A stretch of 64,000 nucleotides of DNA. It comes from Evernia prunastri (lineage: Eukaryota > Ascomycota > Lecanoromycetes > Lecanorales > Parmeliaceae). Location of the stretch: contig NKYR01000028.1 of assembly GCA_003184365.1 (NCBI GenBank), forward strand, positions 124,268 to 188,267. The letters run 5' to 3'. The notes below the pieces were generated by a model. The model was not told where the DNA came from, did no database searches, and saw only the letters and a list, made by a program, of their open reading frames with translations. Below, piece by piece: positions 20,771 through 32,674 of this stretch (position 1 is the first letter of the stretch; each line of letters begins with the position of its first letter). Both the position numbers and the translations under genes were made by a program.

Positions 20771-23700
20771 CTTGTGGCATGCGTTAAACCCCAACTATTC
20801 CTACTAGCTTGTCTGCGTAGATTCTTCATAGTGGTCAGCTTATCACCATCGATTGTTGTCATTTAATTGAAATTGAGCCAGCATTCTGTTTACCTAGGCT
20901 ACCATTGGTAGGGTTCTGGCTTAGTTGTGGTATGTTTCCAGGCGACTTGAGGTAGGAGCCTTGCATGTATAGAATAATGTATATTCCTAATTCAGTTTGG
21001 TGGGGTAACACACCTCCAGTCACCCAGCCTATCTCGCTCGCTAAAGGCGGCAGCTTGAGGCGAGCCCCGACTGAACTGGGGGCGGATTTCGTCTCTTTTC
21101 AATTGGCAAGGATCTAGAAAAAAGACAACTGTTAGTGTACAATCGTTTGAGTGCGTAATCACCAAGTCCTACAAACATCTGTGTTCTAGGTTCAGCTATG
21201 TGTTTAAGCTATGGGGCCGACCCGCGTTCTCCCCTGACGGTCGACGACACTAATATGACTGAAGCAGAACGCGGTATGATCCTGCTCATACACGACCAGC
21301 GAGAAGCGGATATGTGCAACCGTTCCTGAGGGGTTGGGAATAGAGTCTACGGCCTCTAAGTCGGAAGTTTGTCATGGTATACGACAAGATCAGTGAAATG
21401 TCGAAATCCATCACTGTTTCGATATCGCCCTCGCCCAGGTACAAACCAACCTTGTAGAAAGTGTGCGAGGCATGTTGAGGATCTTGAGGATTATGCAGAC
21501 ATTCCACCAAAGTACCGGAGCTTATGCGCAATGGGATAGATCAAGAGCGCCGGTTGGCGGAAGGTGAGCCCATGGGAGCTGCTTGAACTTCTCCTGTCGG
21601 TGCATTACTTGCGAGTGTAAAGATCAACGAGGAAGACTTGGGACTTGTCGTTGGAGCTCGACTATTGAGAATTAGCTTGCATTGACCAAGTAAGCGAGCT
21701 GTCTTTTCAAATGTCTGCTTACTTGGGCCTTTGGTCTCATCTGTCAGATGCCGCCGAAGGGCCGAAGTGTGGTCTGAATCTCAACCGCCCAAGGTCCATG
21801 TTAATCTTACTAGTAGTAGTAGATCATTTTCAAGCTCTCAAGCTTTCTCATGTGAATCATTCTATGAGCAATCGGAACTGCCATCTACTTTCTCAGCATT
21901 ACTAGAAGGGTCTTGTCGAAATTGAGCCGGACAACTACTCGCTAGTCTGAATGTGTTGAATGTGTCCTCGTGGACTCATTGAAATCCTGGAAAGTAATAA
22001 AGGCAACATCACCCTCCGTAGTAAGAATGCTCTGCATTTAATATCAAATGTGCTCCTTCTTTTCGTAAGATGAGATTCCATCATAGCAGTGGGCGGGAAA
22101 AAAAACCAAAAAAGGCAGTGGTCTTGAATGAAATTTTTACTTACTCGGTATTGGTTCCTTTCGTGTTGGTTTCGATAATGAATGTTTGAATGTGAATGTA
22201 TAATATATGTATGAATAATGAATGGGTAATGTCGGGTTGGTCGGAATTCGGTACAATCGTTGCGAAACCAGCAAACGCCTTCACTTTATAGTTCGCATGA
22301 AGAAACTTCCAGTTTTGGAATCGAACTGGAAAACCTTCTAGTCAGGTTTAGCAGCTTTAAAATGCTTCCACAAAGTTGTCGGGTACAAATTTGTCGGGTT
22401 TAGTCGAGTAGTTAATTGCTGTAGTGAATTTGTTAGCGAACTCCATTTAGAAGATGATAACAACTAGACCACTGCTCCAATTGAAGGAGAAATAAACTAT
22501 TTCAGTTATATAGTACGCTAACGACAATTTCTCCACACTCCAAACTAAGAATCAACAATCTTACTCACAGGGACTCTTCGAAGATGAAAGGCTTTCAATG
22601 GCCACAGGTACCAGTCACGAGTAGTAATAACCAGTAGTAACTTGTGCTAATACTCGGCGGCCCGGGTAGTGGTAGCGAGAAACACGCAACTTCTGGTTGC
22701 AGCATTAAATGCACCACAGTGTAGTATGAACGCGTCAGAAAATCAGACAGAGCAGGGAGACAGTTTCAAGCCATACAGCGATAACCGGGGGGAAAAGTGT
22801 TTGCAAAATTTGACAGAGGGTAAAAGAAAAGTATCAATTGAAGTACAAGCGCTCGAACTCAGGAGCTTCAAACATACCGTACAGCCTCATGGATCTTGCA
22901 CGTCGATGGCATCTCAAACCTAGATCCGGACACCCTTCCAGCGAGTTTCGCCGACCATCACATCACACATAGCCAGTCTCGTCCTTGATGAGCCAGAGTC
23001 AACTCCAAAGGCGCCTGACCTGGTGACATTCCAATGCAATATGATGATGGTCAGTACAGATGTCTTTCTTCCTTGCTGCTTCTAGGGCTCTCCAAAGGCC
23101 CTCTTTTCTTTCATCCGCGGAGCCCTCACCTTCCCGTTTGCGCCTGGCTACCAAGAACATGTTTAGTACTGGTCAAAGCAAACAGACTGCGTGAAGTGTC
23201 CAAAGGCCTGTACTTTGTTTCGACCGCTCCTTACACAACTGGTTAACGTGAGCAAGAAACCTCATCGACCCCCCTTCTCCCCGTCCTCCTCCCGCTTCGG
23301 TATCCTTCTCGAGCGTTACCAAGCGAAGCGTTAAGACAAATCTCGAGTCCACCAGAACATTATCAAAAGCAATATCTAAGTTATTTGTTGGCTTAGTGTT
23401 ATTCCAGGTGTCCACTACTCCAAGTGAATACTTTCTCGAGGAAGCCATGGACAAACCATCGAAGTCAGACAGTCACTACCGGTTGCACTACCCTGTTAGA
23501 GATTTCGACGAGGATGAAGCTGGCATCATGTCCAACGGAATATTGGACGGTAATAGTGCCTTGAAGCTATCTGGGTTTCCACCTAGCTTCTTTACCATCA
23601 AAGCCTCTAATGTCACAACATTTGCGAGCTACGCCTCCAATGACACATGGAAAGAATGGCTCAACAGCTTTGCAATTCACAATGTGACGGTATAAATATT

Positions 23701-25276
23701 GCAAGATGCTTAGAGCAAGAGTGCGAAGAGGTGTAAAGCATCGACTTCTTCGTCAGAGACGCCTTGTCTGGTCTCCAACCTGCAACTACCGCTGCAATCG
23801 AACGGAAGAAGATTAGCTCATGAGTCCTGAAGGACGCACAGCTCTTCAATAGATGTCTCGAGGATATAGGCTTCTGAAGTCTTCGCAAGAGATGTCGTCG
23901 AGAAAGGGAAGCAGAATAGCGTGATGGGCGCTACGCGGCCATCGCGGGTGACAGAACCGCCTACAAACTCTGAGTCTGCGATGACTTCACAGTGTGATGG
24001 GACTGTTTGAAAAGGTGCCGCCGTAGATTTAGAGATCTCGACCAGGCTAATAATACACTCCGCAAAGTACAATCTACAAAGGGTACACTCGTTGTCATTT
24101 TTAGTCGCTGAGGTCGAAGGATTTCTTGGCGTGTGCTGGCAAATTTATTGCCCCGGCTTTCGTATAAAATTTCGGGATAGTTCACTCAAAATCCCACCGT
24201 TTTTCCACACCTTGCTATTGAATTCATGAATGCCTACAAATAAGTTACAAGGAGTCGCTGGAAAAAATCTGGCTTGTTTGCATAGCTCGATTTGTACGTG
24301 GGAATGCTGCCCCGGGACGTCTATGGACTTACAGCTACATCTAGTATCTAGTCTCAGTGATTCCGACTCGTGTGCGGGTGCCTATGCCTGCCCTACACTC
24401 GTGCCTCGCTTCGGGGGCCAACCATGTTGCAAGCTCATTACGGCATACAGGCACGAGACCTTGGAACGAAGGGTATCTAGCTCCTGCAGCAATACAGCAG
24501 CGTTGTGGTTTTCATGCTTCGCGGTGTCAACCTAAGCGTTAGAAGCCTTGATTGTCTGACTGGCGAGGCCTAGGAGGACTGTACTGCCGACTGAGAACGG
24601 CAGGGGTCTATCAACGGAGGCTTGATATTGTCCGAATACATTCGGACAGATACTGCAACAGCTTCCCAAGTTTTTGGGCTTACGCTCGCTGGTACGTCGA
24701 TGAATAGGCGATAAACATTTGATAATGACCAATTCTCAGAGGCATGTGGAGTCAAATCATTGATTTAATTCTGATTGCCTTTTTGTCCAACAAGGCTGAC
24801 GAGGGTGAGGTAGCGGATGCAACACGCGACAGAAACTTGGCAAAGCTTGGCAAGTGTCTATTATTAGCTCCCGTGGTAAGCGAGTGTGGCAAACCCGGAC
24901 AGAAAAAGTGGAGTGGAGCCAGGCAAGCTTCGGTCGACGGGACAAGTTTTGAAAGTTTGCTTTATGTTTAAGGGAAGTTGGGCGAGTACCACGTCAAATG
25001 AGAAACCATTCTATTGGAGCTTGACTGCTCCAGCTCATCATATTCGCTGACCATCATGTCATTGAACAGCGATCCTACTACTTATTAGTATTGAATGACC
25101 AGTCAGGAAAAAGCTCGCCTTCGCACGCCATCGATTGCGAATCTGCGAACATTTCCGAGCCAGCACATACACTTACACATACACATACACACATGAGACG
25201 ATCCTACGAAAACCGTTGATATTAGTTCCTGGCTACTGTCCAAAAAAAAAAAGCCTTCACTACTCTACCAGAAGCC
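20771..25276. other. 4.5-kb gene-poor stretch
   Basis: No complete gene can be supported. Coding-like scraps occur at 23447-23700 (+) and continue in shifted frames to about 24150, suggesting a decayed gene, but no family was recognised. Simple sequence includes GAATGT-rich DNA at about 22185-22230, a CACATA-type repeat at 25155-25195 and a short A run near 25240, the last two in the sconB promoter. Confidence 0.4.
23447..23698 (+). pseudogene. Possible remnant reading frame
   Basis: An 83-codon frame starts MDKPSKSDSHYRLHYPVRDF and has ordinary protein-like composition. After its stop, another frame reads SIDFFVRDALSGLQPATTAA (about 23740-23800). The two could be parts of one decayed gene. 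No homologue is recognised and no intact splice site links them. Confidence 0.2.
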
Positions 25277-27474
25277 ATGACGAGCCCAGTAGAGGACCGT
25301 TGCACCCATTTCGAACCAGACCATTACTCGGAAAGCCCTTCCAAGAAGAGGAGGATTACGCTACCACAAGACATGTTCTTGGGCGCCGAGGCAACCCATT
25401 TCTCGCACGCTCTTCCTACCTTGCAAAGCTCTGTGAAAGGCGCAACCGATGCCAACCAGGACGCCTGCCAGGTCGATCATGACAATATCTCCATATCAGC
25501 TTCGTCCAAGCAGGCAGGGCAAACAGTCGCACCCTTCCTTGCCAAACATATCCCGCACCAGTATGCACCCGGGGGAGGTTTAGATTCATCAGGCAATGCA
25601 AAAATCAAAGACCCCAACACCAAATACTGTTACAGGCATCGGCCCGACTTGAAGTGTCGGAGGCAGGCCAACGAGCCTTCGATGGATCAGCTTCAGCACG
25701 TAAGTTCACCCGTGTCACCTGACAATCAAAAGCTATACTCACTGTCCGTAGGAACTTGAAGATCTCTCGCAAGATGATCAGCAGGCCATTACTCATGTGT
25801 GGTCGCTGTTTTCAGCCGCTCCTGCAAAGCATCGCAACCTCATGCTCCAGGGTAAGCCCCACCACAAGTCCTCCCGAGACGCTCATCTGTACTGACATGT
25901 TGCACATAGGTATACTCACACAATGTTGCTTCCCACAATTGTCATATTTGTCTACCAACGTCCGAGATCTCATCCGCATTGATTTCCTCAGCGCTCTACC
26001 GCCAGAAATATCTTACAAAGTTCTCTGCTTTCTGGACACGACATCTTTATGCAAAGCAGCTCAAGTCAGCCAGCGATGGAGATTGCTCGCAGATGATGAT
26101 GTGGTGTGGCATAGGATGTGCGAGCAGCATATTGATAGGAAGTGTACCAAGTGCGGCTGGGGTCTACCAATGCTGGAGAGAAAGAGGCTCAGGGCCTCGA
26201 AGAGACAGATTCAGCTGCGCGCTACCGGTAGAGGACTGAATGAGTGGTCACCAGATATAACACCATATCCAGAGGCCGCCTTGGAAGCAGTCCCGAACGG
26301 TGATACTCAAGATCGGATGTTGACAACCGTGAAGATCACGACTCCTTCCGTCGAGAACCAAGTGCCTTCGCACGCGACTACTCAGATTGACGATTCGTAT
26401 TTCCGACCACGAACGCGACCATGGAAGGATGTCTACAAAGATCGTTTCCGCGTCGGAACTAATTGGAAGCATGGGCGCTGTGACCTCAAGATCTTCCGGG
26501 GACACCAGAACGGGGTTATGTGCTTGCAATTCGACGATTCGGTCCTGATCACAGGGTCGTACGATACGACGATCAAGATATGGGACATAACTACGGGCGA
26601 AGAAATCCGAACACTAAAGGGGCACACTTCTGCAGTCCGGTGTCTCCAGTTCGACGACTCAAAACTCATCAGCGGCAGTATTGACAGGACTGTCAAGATC
26701 TGGGATTGGAGGAAGGGAGAGTGTATCGCGACCCACGCTGTGCACTCCGGTGGCATCGTCGGGCTACATTTTGACTCCTCTCTCCTAGCGACTGGGTCGA
26801 TGGATAGAACGGTAAAGGTCTGGAATTTCACCGATAGCTCAAGATTTACGCTACGCGGCCATACCGACTGGGTCAATGCCGTTCGAGTGGACTCTGCTTC
26901 TCGTACCGTTCTCTCCGCCTCCGACGATTGCACCGTCAAGCTCTGGGATTTGGACACCAAGTCTTGTATCAAGACGTTTGAGGGACACGTTGGACAGGTG
27001 CAACAAGTCATAACCCTACCACATGATTTCGACTTCGAAGACACCGAAGTCGACGACAGCGACGGCACTTCCTCCACCACAAGCACCCACTCTCATCCGC
27101 GCTGCGCCCAACCCGCCACCCAAACAATCGCAGAACCCTACGGCCCAGGCTTTACAAAGAACGACCGCCCAATGCCACCCCGCTACATGCTGACCGGCGC
27201 GCTAGATTCCACCATCCGGCTTTGGGACACATACACGAGCAGATGCCTGCGCACGTACTTCGGGCACGTCGAGGGCGTGTGGGCGCTCGCGGCGGACTCC
27301 CTCCGCCTGGTGAGTGGAGCCGAAGACCGCATGGTCAAGGTGTGGGACACTCGGTCCGGCAAGTGCGAGCGCACCTTCACCGGGCACGCGGGCCCGGTCA
27401 GCTGTCTGGGACTAAGCGACAATCGCATGTGTACCGGAGGCGACGACAATGAAGTGAGGATGTATAGCTTCTGA
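25277..27474 (+). CDS. sconB: F-box/WD40 SCF subunit, sulfur metabolite repression (SconB/Met30)
   Basis: Three exons (25277-25699, 25752-25851, 25910-27474) give 695 residues, the normal size for SconB/Scon-2/Met30. A disordered N-terminus (1-110) with a KKRR motif is followed by the conserved YCYRHRPDLKCRRQA block (about 118-132). The F-box lies at about 199-245 (LPPEISYKVLCFLD...). Seven WD40 repeats follow from about 365 to the end (for example GSYDTTIKIWD, SGSIDRTVKIWD). An acidic insert sits between repeats 5 and 6. The protein is the substrate adaptor of an SCF ubiquitin ligase that turns off sulfur-acquisition genes by targeting the Met4/MetR/Cys-3 type bZIP factor when sulfur is ample. 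It converges with the DUF3712 gene. Confidence 0.95.
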
Positions 27475-27904
27475 AGGGGAAGAAGGGAGATTGAGCGAGG
27501 AAAAGAACATCGAAAAGGCAGCCGGGCTGTGATTGGAAATCTCTCATTTTCTACGTGCATTTGGTGGCGTGCCGCTGATTGCTTTGTTATGTATTTTTCT
27601 GTTGACAGATACCCATATTGAGCGAGCGAGAACCTAGCACCAATTTTAACCGTCTACCTCTTGTCCCCAGTGTTGAACCAAAGCCCATCATCGCTACCGA
27701 TTCTGCCCCTCTGCGAAGCTGAAGCCGCGAAACCGCTACCCCAAATACCTTCCCCCCACTCCGTTCCCGCCATCCCCTCCCCTTCCCCCCCCCCTCCTTC
27801 CAAACATCGAAACCCCAAACCAAACAGGAAACATTCGCCCCCTCTCCCCCCATACACCCTCCCCCCATACACCCTCCCCCCTNTCCCCCCTCCACCCACA
27901 CCCC
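27475..27904. other. Convergent 3' gap, C-rich with an assembly N
   Basis: Between about 27725 and 27904 the plus strand is almost free of G and consists of C-rich simple repeats with ATACACC units. A single N at 27883 marks an unresolved base or join in that tract. Confidence 0.6.
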
Positions 27905-29432
27905 CTACAACCCCACCCCCTCCAACCCCCCCAGCACACCCCCCACCGCCCCCTCCACCGCCCCCTTCAACGCCCCCAGCACATCCCCCACCGCGACCCC
28001 CAACGCCTCCCCGACATCGACCGTGACGCTCCGATTCACGCCCCGGAGCGCGTCTCCGAAGTAGTCCAGGCTTGCACCGTCGACGGTGCTCGTGTTGCCG
28101 ACGATGTCGACGGGGAGGAGGAATGCGGTGGTGTTGTTGGCGGTGTTGGTGTTGGTGGTGGTGGTGTCGGGGTTGGTGGTGTCGGGGTTGGTGTTGGTGG
28201 TGTCGGTGTTGGTGGTGTCGGTGTTGATGGCGGTGTTGATCGTGTTGGGGTTGGTTTGTTGGGAAAGGAGGTGGTCGAGCACGAGGGATTGGTTGATGGT
28301 GGAGCGGAGGGGGAAGGAGTTGGGGCCTGGGTGGAGGGTGAGGTTGGGGAGGAGAGTGGTGCCGAGGGGGGTGAGGGTTGCGTGGAGGTAGTTGGTGAAG
28401 GTTACGTTGCCCTATGGTGCGGACGGTTAATGGGTTGTGGGGGGTTTGAAGGGGGGAAAGGGGGGGAAAGGAGGGGTGGGGAGAAGGGTAAGGGGAAGGG
28501 GAAAGGGAAGGGGAAATGGAAGGGGGGATCGGTACCATGGAGATGGTCATGACGCTTGGGTTCGGGATGGAGACGGTGCCGAGGAGATTCGTGCCGTCGG
28601 GTTCGGGCGTGAGTTTGATGGTCACGTTCGTGACGGCCAAGCCGCTGAGCCTGTTCAAGCCTGGGCCAGGGGGTTAGTTTTGTCAGAGAGGGCTCATATA
28701 TGCTTTGGACGCAGACGGAGAATTGTTTTGCTTACCTTGCATGGTTGTCGTTTTGCTATAGTCCACCGTCGTGGACGGAAGGCCCATCTCGTGGAGAGCG
28801 GTCTGGCCACGGACGTCGACGTTGACTTGCTCGTTATTCAGCACGGCCATGGTGTAAGCGGTGAAGGCGTCCACGTCGGTGATCCTGACCTCTTGGTCCA
28901 CGATCGAGGTGGCGTTTCGGGTGGCGTGGAGAGGCGGGATCTCGACGTAGGCGTAGGGATTGCCTCCGCTGAGGGAGAGGGAGACGTTGAACGCGTCCAG
29001 CTTCGGGTGGGAAGGGCTCTCGTTGCCTATGACGGAGGTTTGGTGGAGGTGGAACGAGGACGGGGTTGGGTTTGACATGACCAAAGATTTGACCATCAGG
29101 GTCGAGCCGTTGATGTCCTTCTGTGATTTTCGTGGGATCGCGATGTAGATGCTGCAATGGGTCAACGGCCCATGCGAGAGGAATAGTTTCCGAGTAAAGA
29201 GGCCAACTTACAGGCAAAGAACAATGATCAAAATACATGAAATCAAGCAAAGCAAATACACCCACCACCATTTTCCGAGATGCGCTCTGAGCTTTGCACC
29301 ACTGCTCGACGCTGGTGTTAGTTTTGGAGTACTTTTTACTGGAAATCGATATCTCAATTGCGATTGAGACTGATGGAAGTAAAGCGAGGACTTTGAAGAC
29401 CCATCACTCGATTCACTGCTTTTGCGACTCAT
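27905..29432 (-). CDS. DUF3712 (LEA2-like) single-pass membrane protein
   Basis: Four exons (29432..29212, 29151..28736, 28660..28536, 28411..27905) give 422 residues with consistent phases. A basic, serine-rich cytoplasmic N-terminus precedes one transmembrane helix at about 54-77 (WWWVYLLCLISCILIIVLCL). The rest is a beta-rich region with repeated patterns such as LNRLSGLAVTNVTIKLTPEP and GNVTFTNYLHATLTPLG, characteristic of the fungal DUF3712 family. Near the C-terminus is an Asn/Thr/Asp-rich repeat (TNTDTTNTNPDTTNPDTT) encoded by a GGTGTT-type minisatellite. The extreme C-terminus is glycine/valine-rich. Location is probably vacuolar or plasma membrane; the biochemical role is unknown. 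Intron 3 is almost pure pyrimidine on the coding strand. Confidence 0.8.
28110..28255. repeat. GGTGTT-type coding minisatellite
   Basis: The plus strand is a run of GGTGTTGGTGGTGTCGG variants that encodes, on the minus strand, the Asn/Thr/Asp-rich tract of the DUF3712 protein. Length variation between strains would be expected. Confidence 0.75.
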
Positions 29433-32400
29433 GATGCCGTATGGAGAGAAGAACAGTGATGCCGAAGAGCCACTTACAAACCAAGTCGATTCCCTTTACC
29501 AAACTCTTCAACATGGCCTGATTCTGCACTTTTCCATGACATCATCATCATATATGTCTGCAGACTGCTCTGTGCGGATTAGGCTATATGAGCACCAAGC
29601 GAGCCGGAGACTTGTATCAACAACTTCACAATTCGGATTACTACCACAACTTTGAGATTCCTCGCGGCCTATATGATATATGTTAATGGTCGAGATATTT
29701 TGTATGAAAGAGAATTGGCAGCTTCGAGGGTGAATTCTTGCGCTAAGTCAAGAAGCTTAGATTGTGGTCTGATCTTCAAGATCGTATCTCGGGGTGCCGA
29801 GGTGGCTCGTTCCACCCGCATTTGCTTTCGCTATATGCAGGGCAGGTTATGCAGGGAAATTCAAGACTGTTTAGAGTGGACGTTTGGCCTCATACAGGAG
29901 ATAGCAACGAACTGAACCGAACATGGCCGAAAGGCTGGGTTGGGGAAGGGCAATCCCAATCTGCAGTCCCTCTCTAGCGTAAAAGGCTAGAGGGGCGCCC
30001 CTGCGCGTAGGAAATACACACGTCCAACTCACACTCACACCTGCAAACGCATATGGCAGATCCTTCGCGGCTGCTCGCTTGGAGTAGACAGGTCTCAGTG
30101 CCTATGAAACCCAAGAGCGCATCACTACGCACACAATCTTTCAAACTAGGTATAATTTCAGAACCAGCAACAAGTACAAGTCAAGAAGAATCAAAGCGAA
30201 GGGAAAAGATTGAAGATGAATACTAGAGTACTCCCACTCCTAAATCTACTTTACGTCTTCGCGGAAATCAACCATTACAGTGCCCATGGCCTTGGGTATG
30301 CGCTGCCAAACAAGTCTTTTTGGAACGCGATTGACGGGTGAAAAGCGAGCAGCAAGGTGAATTTGGAAAGTATGCTCGTGTGCTTGGGAACAAGGCTTAC
30401 CCAGAAGGTCCAAATCCTGGATCGCCTCCCAAATGGACCTTTCATGCTAGCAGGTGTAGCGGGGGGTTCAATCTGGCGCAGGTTAGCGGCCTCCGCACAA
30501 CTCCACGCTGAATGCAAGAGCACCTCACAGCTCCCGAGGCGCCTGAGATGTCATTAGGCTTTCCGCCGCCTTCCCTTCATGAGAAATGGCCACTGCGGCA
30601 ACGGCAAGCCAAGCCGGAACTGCTACATTAATATTCCTAAGATCTATTCTGCACCGCGGAGGAGGCTCCGGCGGAGCGGGGGAGGGGGTCGGGGAAGTGT
30701 GTTCTGAGTGCGGGAAGCAGATTGTTCGAGGTAGAAGACCATTGAAGAAAAATGTCCGATTCTCCTTTTAACGACTTCTTCGATGACGCAGCCTGCTGTT
30801 CAGACTTACTCAGCGGCTCTTAGGTGTCCATTCCTGGGTCTGCGCGAGGTTGAAAGCGCTACAAGGTACTAGCGATGGACGCTACAGTCCAGTCGCGCAA
30901 TGAGGATAGTTGAGGCAGGAACGGGCTGTTTTGCAGCCACGGCAGGCTACCCATGGCGAGAAGGAACCCGAGGAGCCCTGTAGCGGACACTGCAGCCATC
31001 GAAGATTCACTTCTCTGAAGCTGCTTTGACGTAAAAGCCGGAGAGACCGTGCGGAGTACCTACCTGACGTTACCAGGTGCTAATATTCCAGTAACACTCC
31101 AATATTCCAGTAACACTGGCTGCAGCGATCCGGAGGGGTCTTCCAAAGACACGTTCCAATATCTATCCAACTGGCACACTTCCCATGTTGAATCATCATA
31201 TGTTCCCTTCGGAACCGCTCACATTACCACCTGATCCATCTCTTGTCCTCCAAGCGTATCCATTTATTAGGCCCACGAAGAGTTTCTCTCTTGGACAATT
31301 ATGATGCCTGTTGCCCGCGATCACTCAAGCACGGGATTACGTAGTCAAGCTGGTAAGATAGGACGCAGTTTGACATAGCATCAAATACACACTAGTAAAC
31401 ATAATCCGATTCGACATTAAGAGTACGGGCAAGGCGACGACAAAAAGGCGCAAAGGGATGCATGTCATGATATAACGAAGGCATGAGTATAGCTTGGACG
31501 ACTTTGCCCATTTGAGATGAATGCGACGAATCAGAAGTGGCGGAATTTAAGAGCTGCTCGGACGGAGGGATCTGATTAGGTAGTCTCTCGGTTCTCGGTG
31601 TCCGATGACCGATTGTAACATTCTTCCATACCATGGAGTGAGTACGCTAATGGTCATTTCGTCTTCCGTATAAAGAAATTGAATGCAGAAGAAATGATGA
31701 ACATGTAGAAGAGGAGAAGTGCATGATAAAAAATGATGGAAGGCTCGGAGGATGGAGATGGTGGTGCTTGATTGCCATCATAACCAATTCAGTTGAAGGG
31801 GAAAAAGTTGGACTTAAGCTTACTGAAAAGTCATTAGTGGCACCCAACGAAGTGTTCCCCGTCGAAAATATATGCGGGGAGGAGGCAGGAAGATGCGTTC
31901 TGGGGACCCAACAACGGTCTTTTCATCATTCAGTTCCATTCTCTATTCTAGAGCCTCCAACAATTTGTCGTACAACTTGATTGCCCATGCTGGATTATTC
32001 TGCTATAAGATCCTCATAGCGAGAGTCAGAGCTTATATGTGACAATGTGACAAAGCGTAGAGAACACCGTACTCCGTAGATTGCCGAAAGATGCATGAAA
32101 TTAATTTCGAACATTTTGAACATTTTGAAGCGGGTGGGGGCGCATTTTCCGTAATATGTAGTACCCTAAAAGTAGTCTAAAAGTACACTAAAAATGATGT
32201 GGGTAGGCGGTCTTTACCTTAGCACCTTAGGTCTTGTACTCCGTATCATGCCCAATATAGAAGTCACCGACAAAAGGCGGACTTTATTCATCCCGGCCTG
32301 CCCACCTGCTGGAGCTGACTGTACCTTCGGCGGCATCCAAATCAACCAACTACCTACCTACCTACCTACCTACCTTACCTACCTTACCTACCAATCTTAC

Positions 32401-32674
32401 ACCGGTCTCTTACTCTTACTATTACCCTCACTCTCATTCTCGCTTACTTTAATCATCCACGACACCGTATCCTTTTTCCTTCGAGTACTCCTTCTTTTCA
32501 TCCCATCTTCCAACACTCATTCCCGCTATCCTTCTCAACAATACCCTCAAACTAAGCCAAGCCGGGCCGGACAAACCGCTGCTACAAAAAGTCTGATTTC
32601 TTCTCTCAACCTTCAAGACCACTTCTTACTGCTTTACCATCCATCCTTCCTGCCACTTTGGCAGCGTCGACAAC
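29433..32674. other. 3.2-kb gap upstream of ACC1
   Basis: No gene can be supported. It holds a short direct duplication of AATATTCCAGTAACACT (two copies within about 31082-31118) and a CTAC/CTTAC repeat at about 32350-32392, about 285 bp before the ACC1 ATG, which is probably in the promoter or leader. Pyrimidine-rich sequence from 32400 to 32670 fits a fungal 5' leader of a highly expressed gene. Confidence 0.45.
32350..32392. repeat. CTAC/CTTAC simple repeat before ACC1
   Basis: CTACCTACCTACCTACC followed by TTACCTACC units. It lies in the likely promoter or leader of ACC1. Confidence 0.85.

Noticed and set aside
26433..27086. 217-codon minus-strand frame
   Set aside because: It is the antisense shadow of the WD40 repeats of sconB.
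27654..28658. 334-codon minus-strand frame
   Set aside because: It reads through the intron and out of frame through the repeats of the DUF3712 gene and crosses an N; its His/Pro-rich translation is an artefact.
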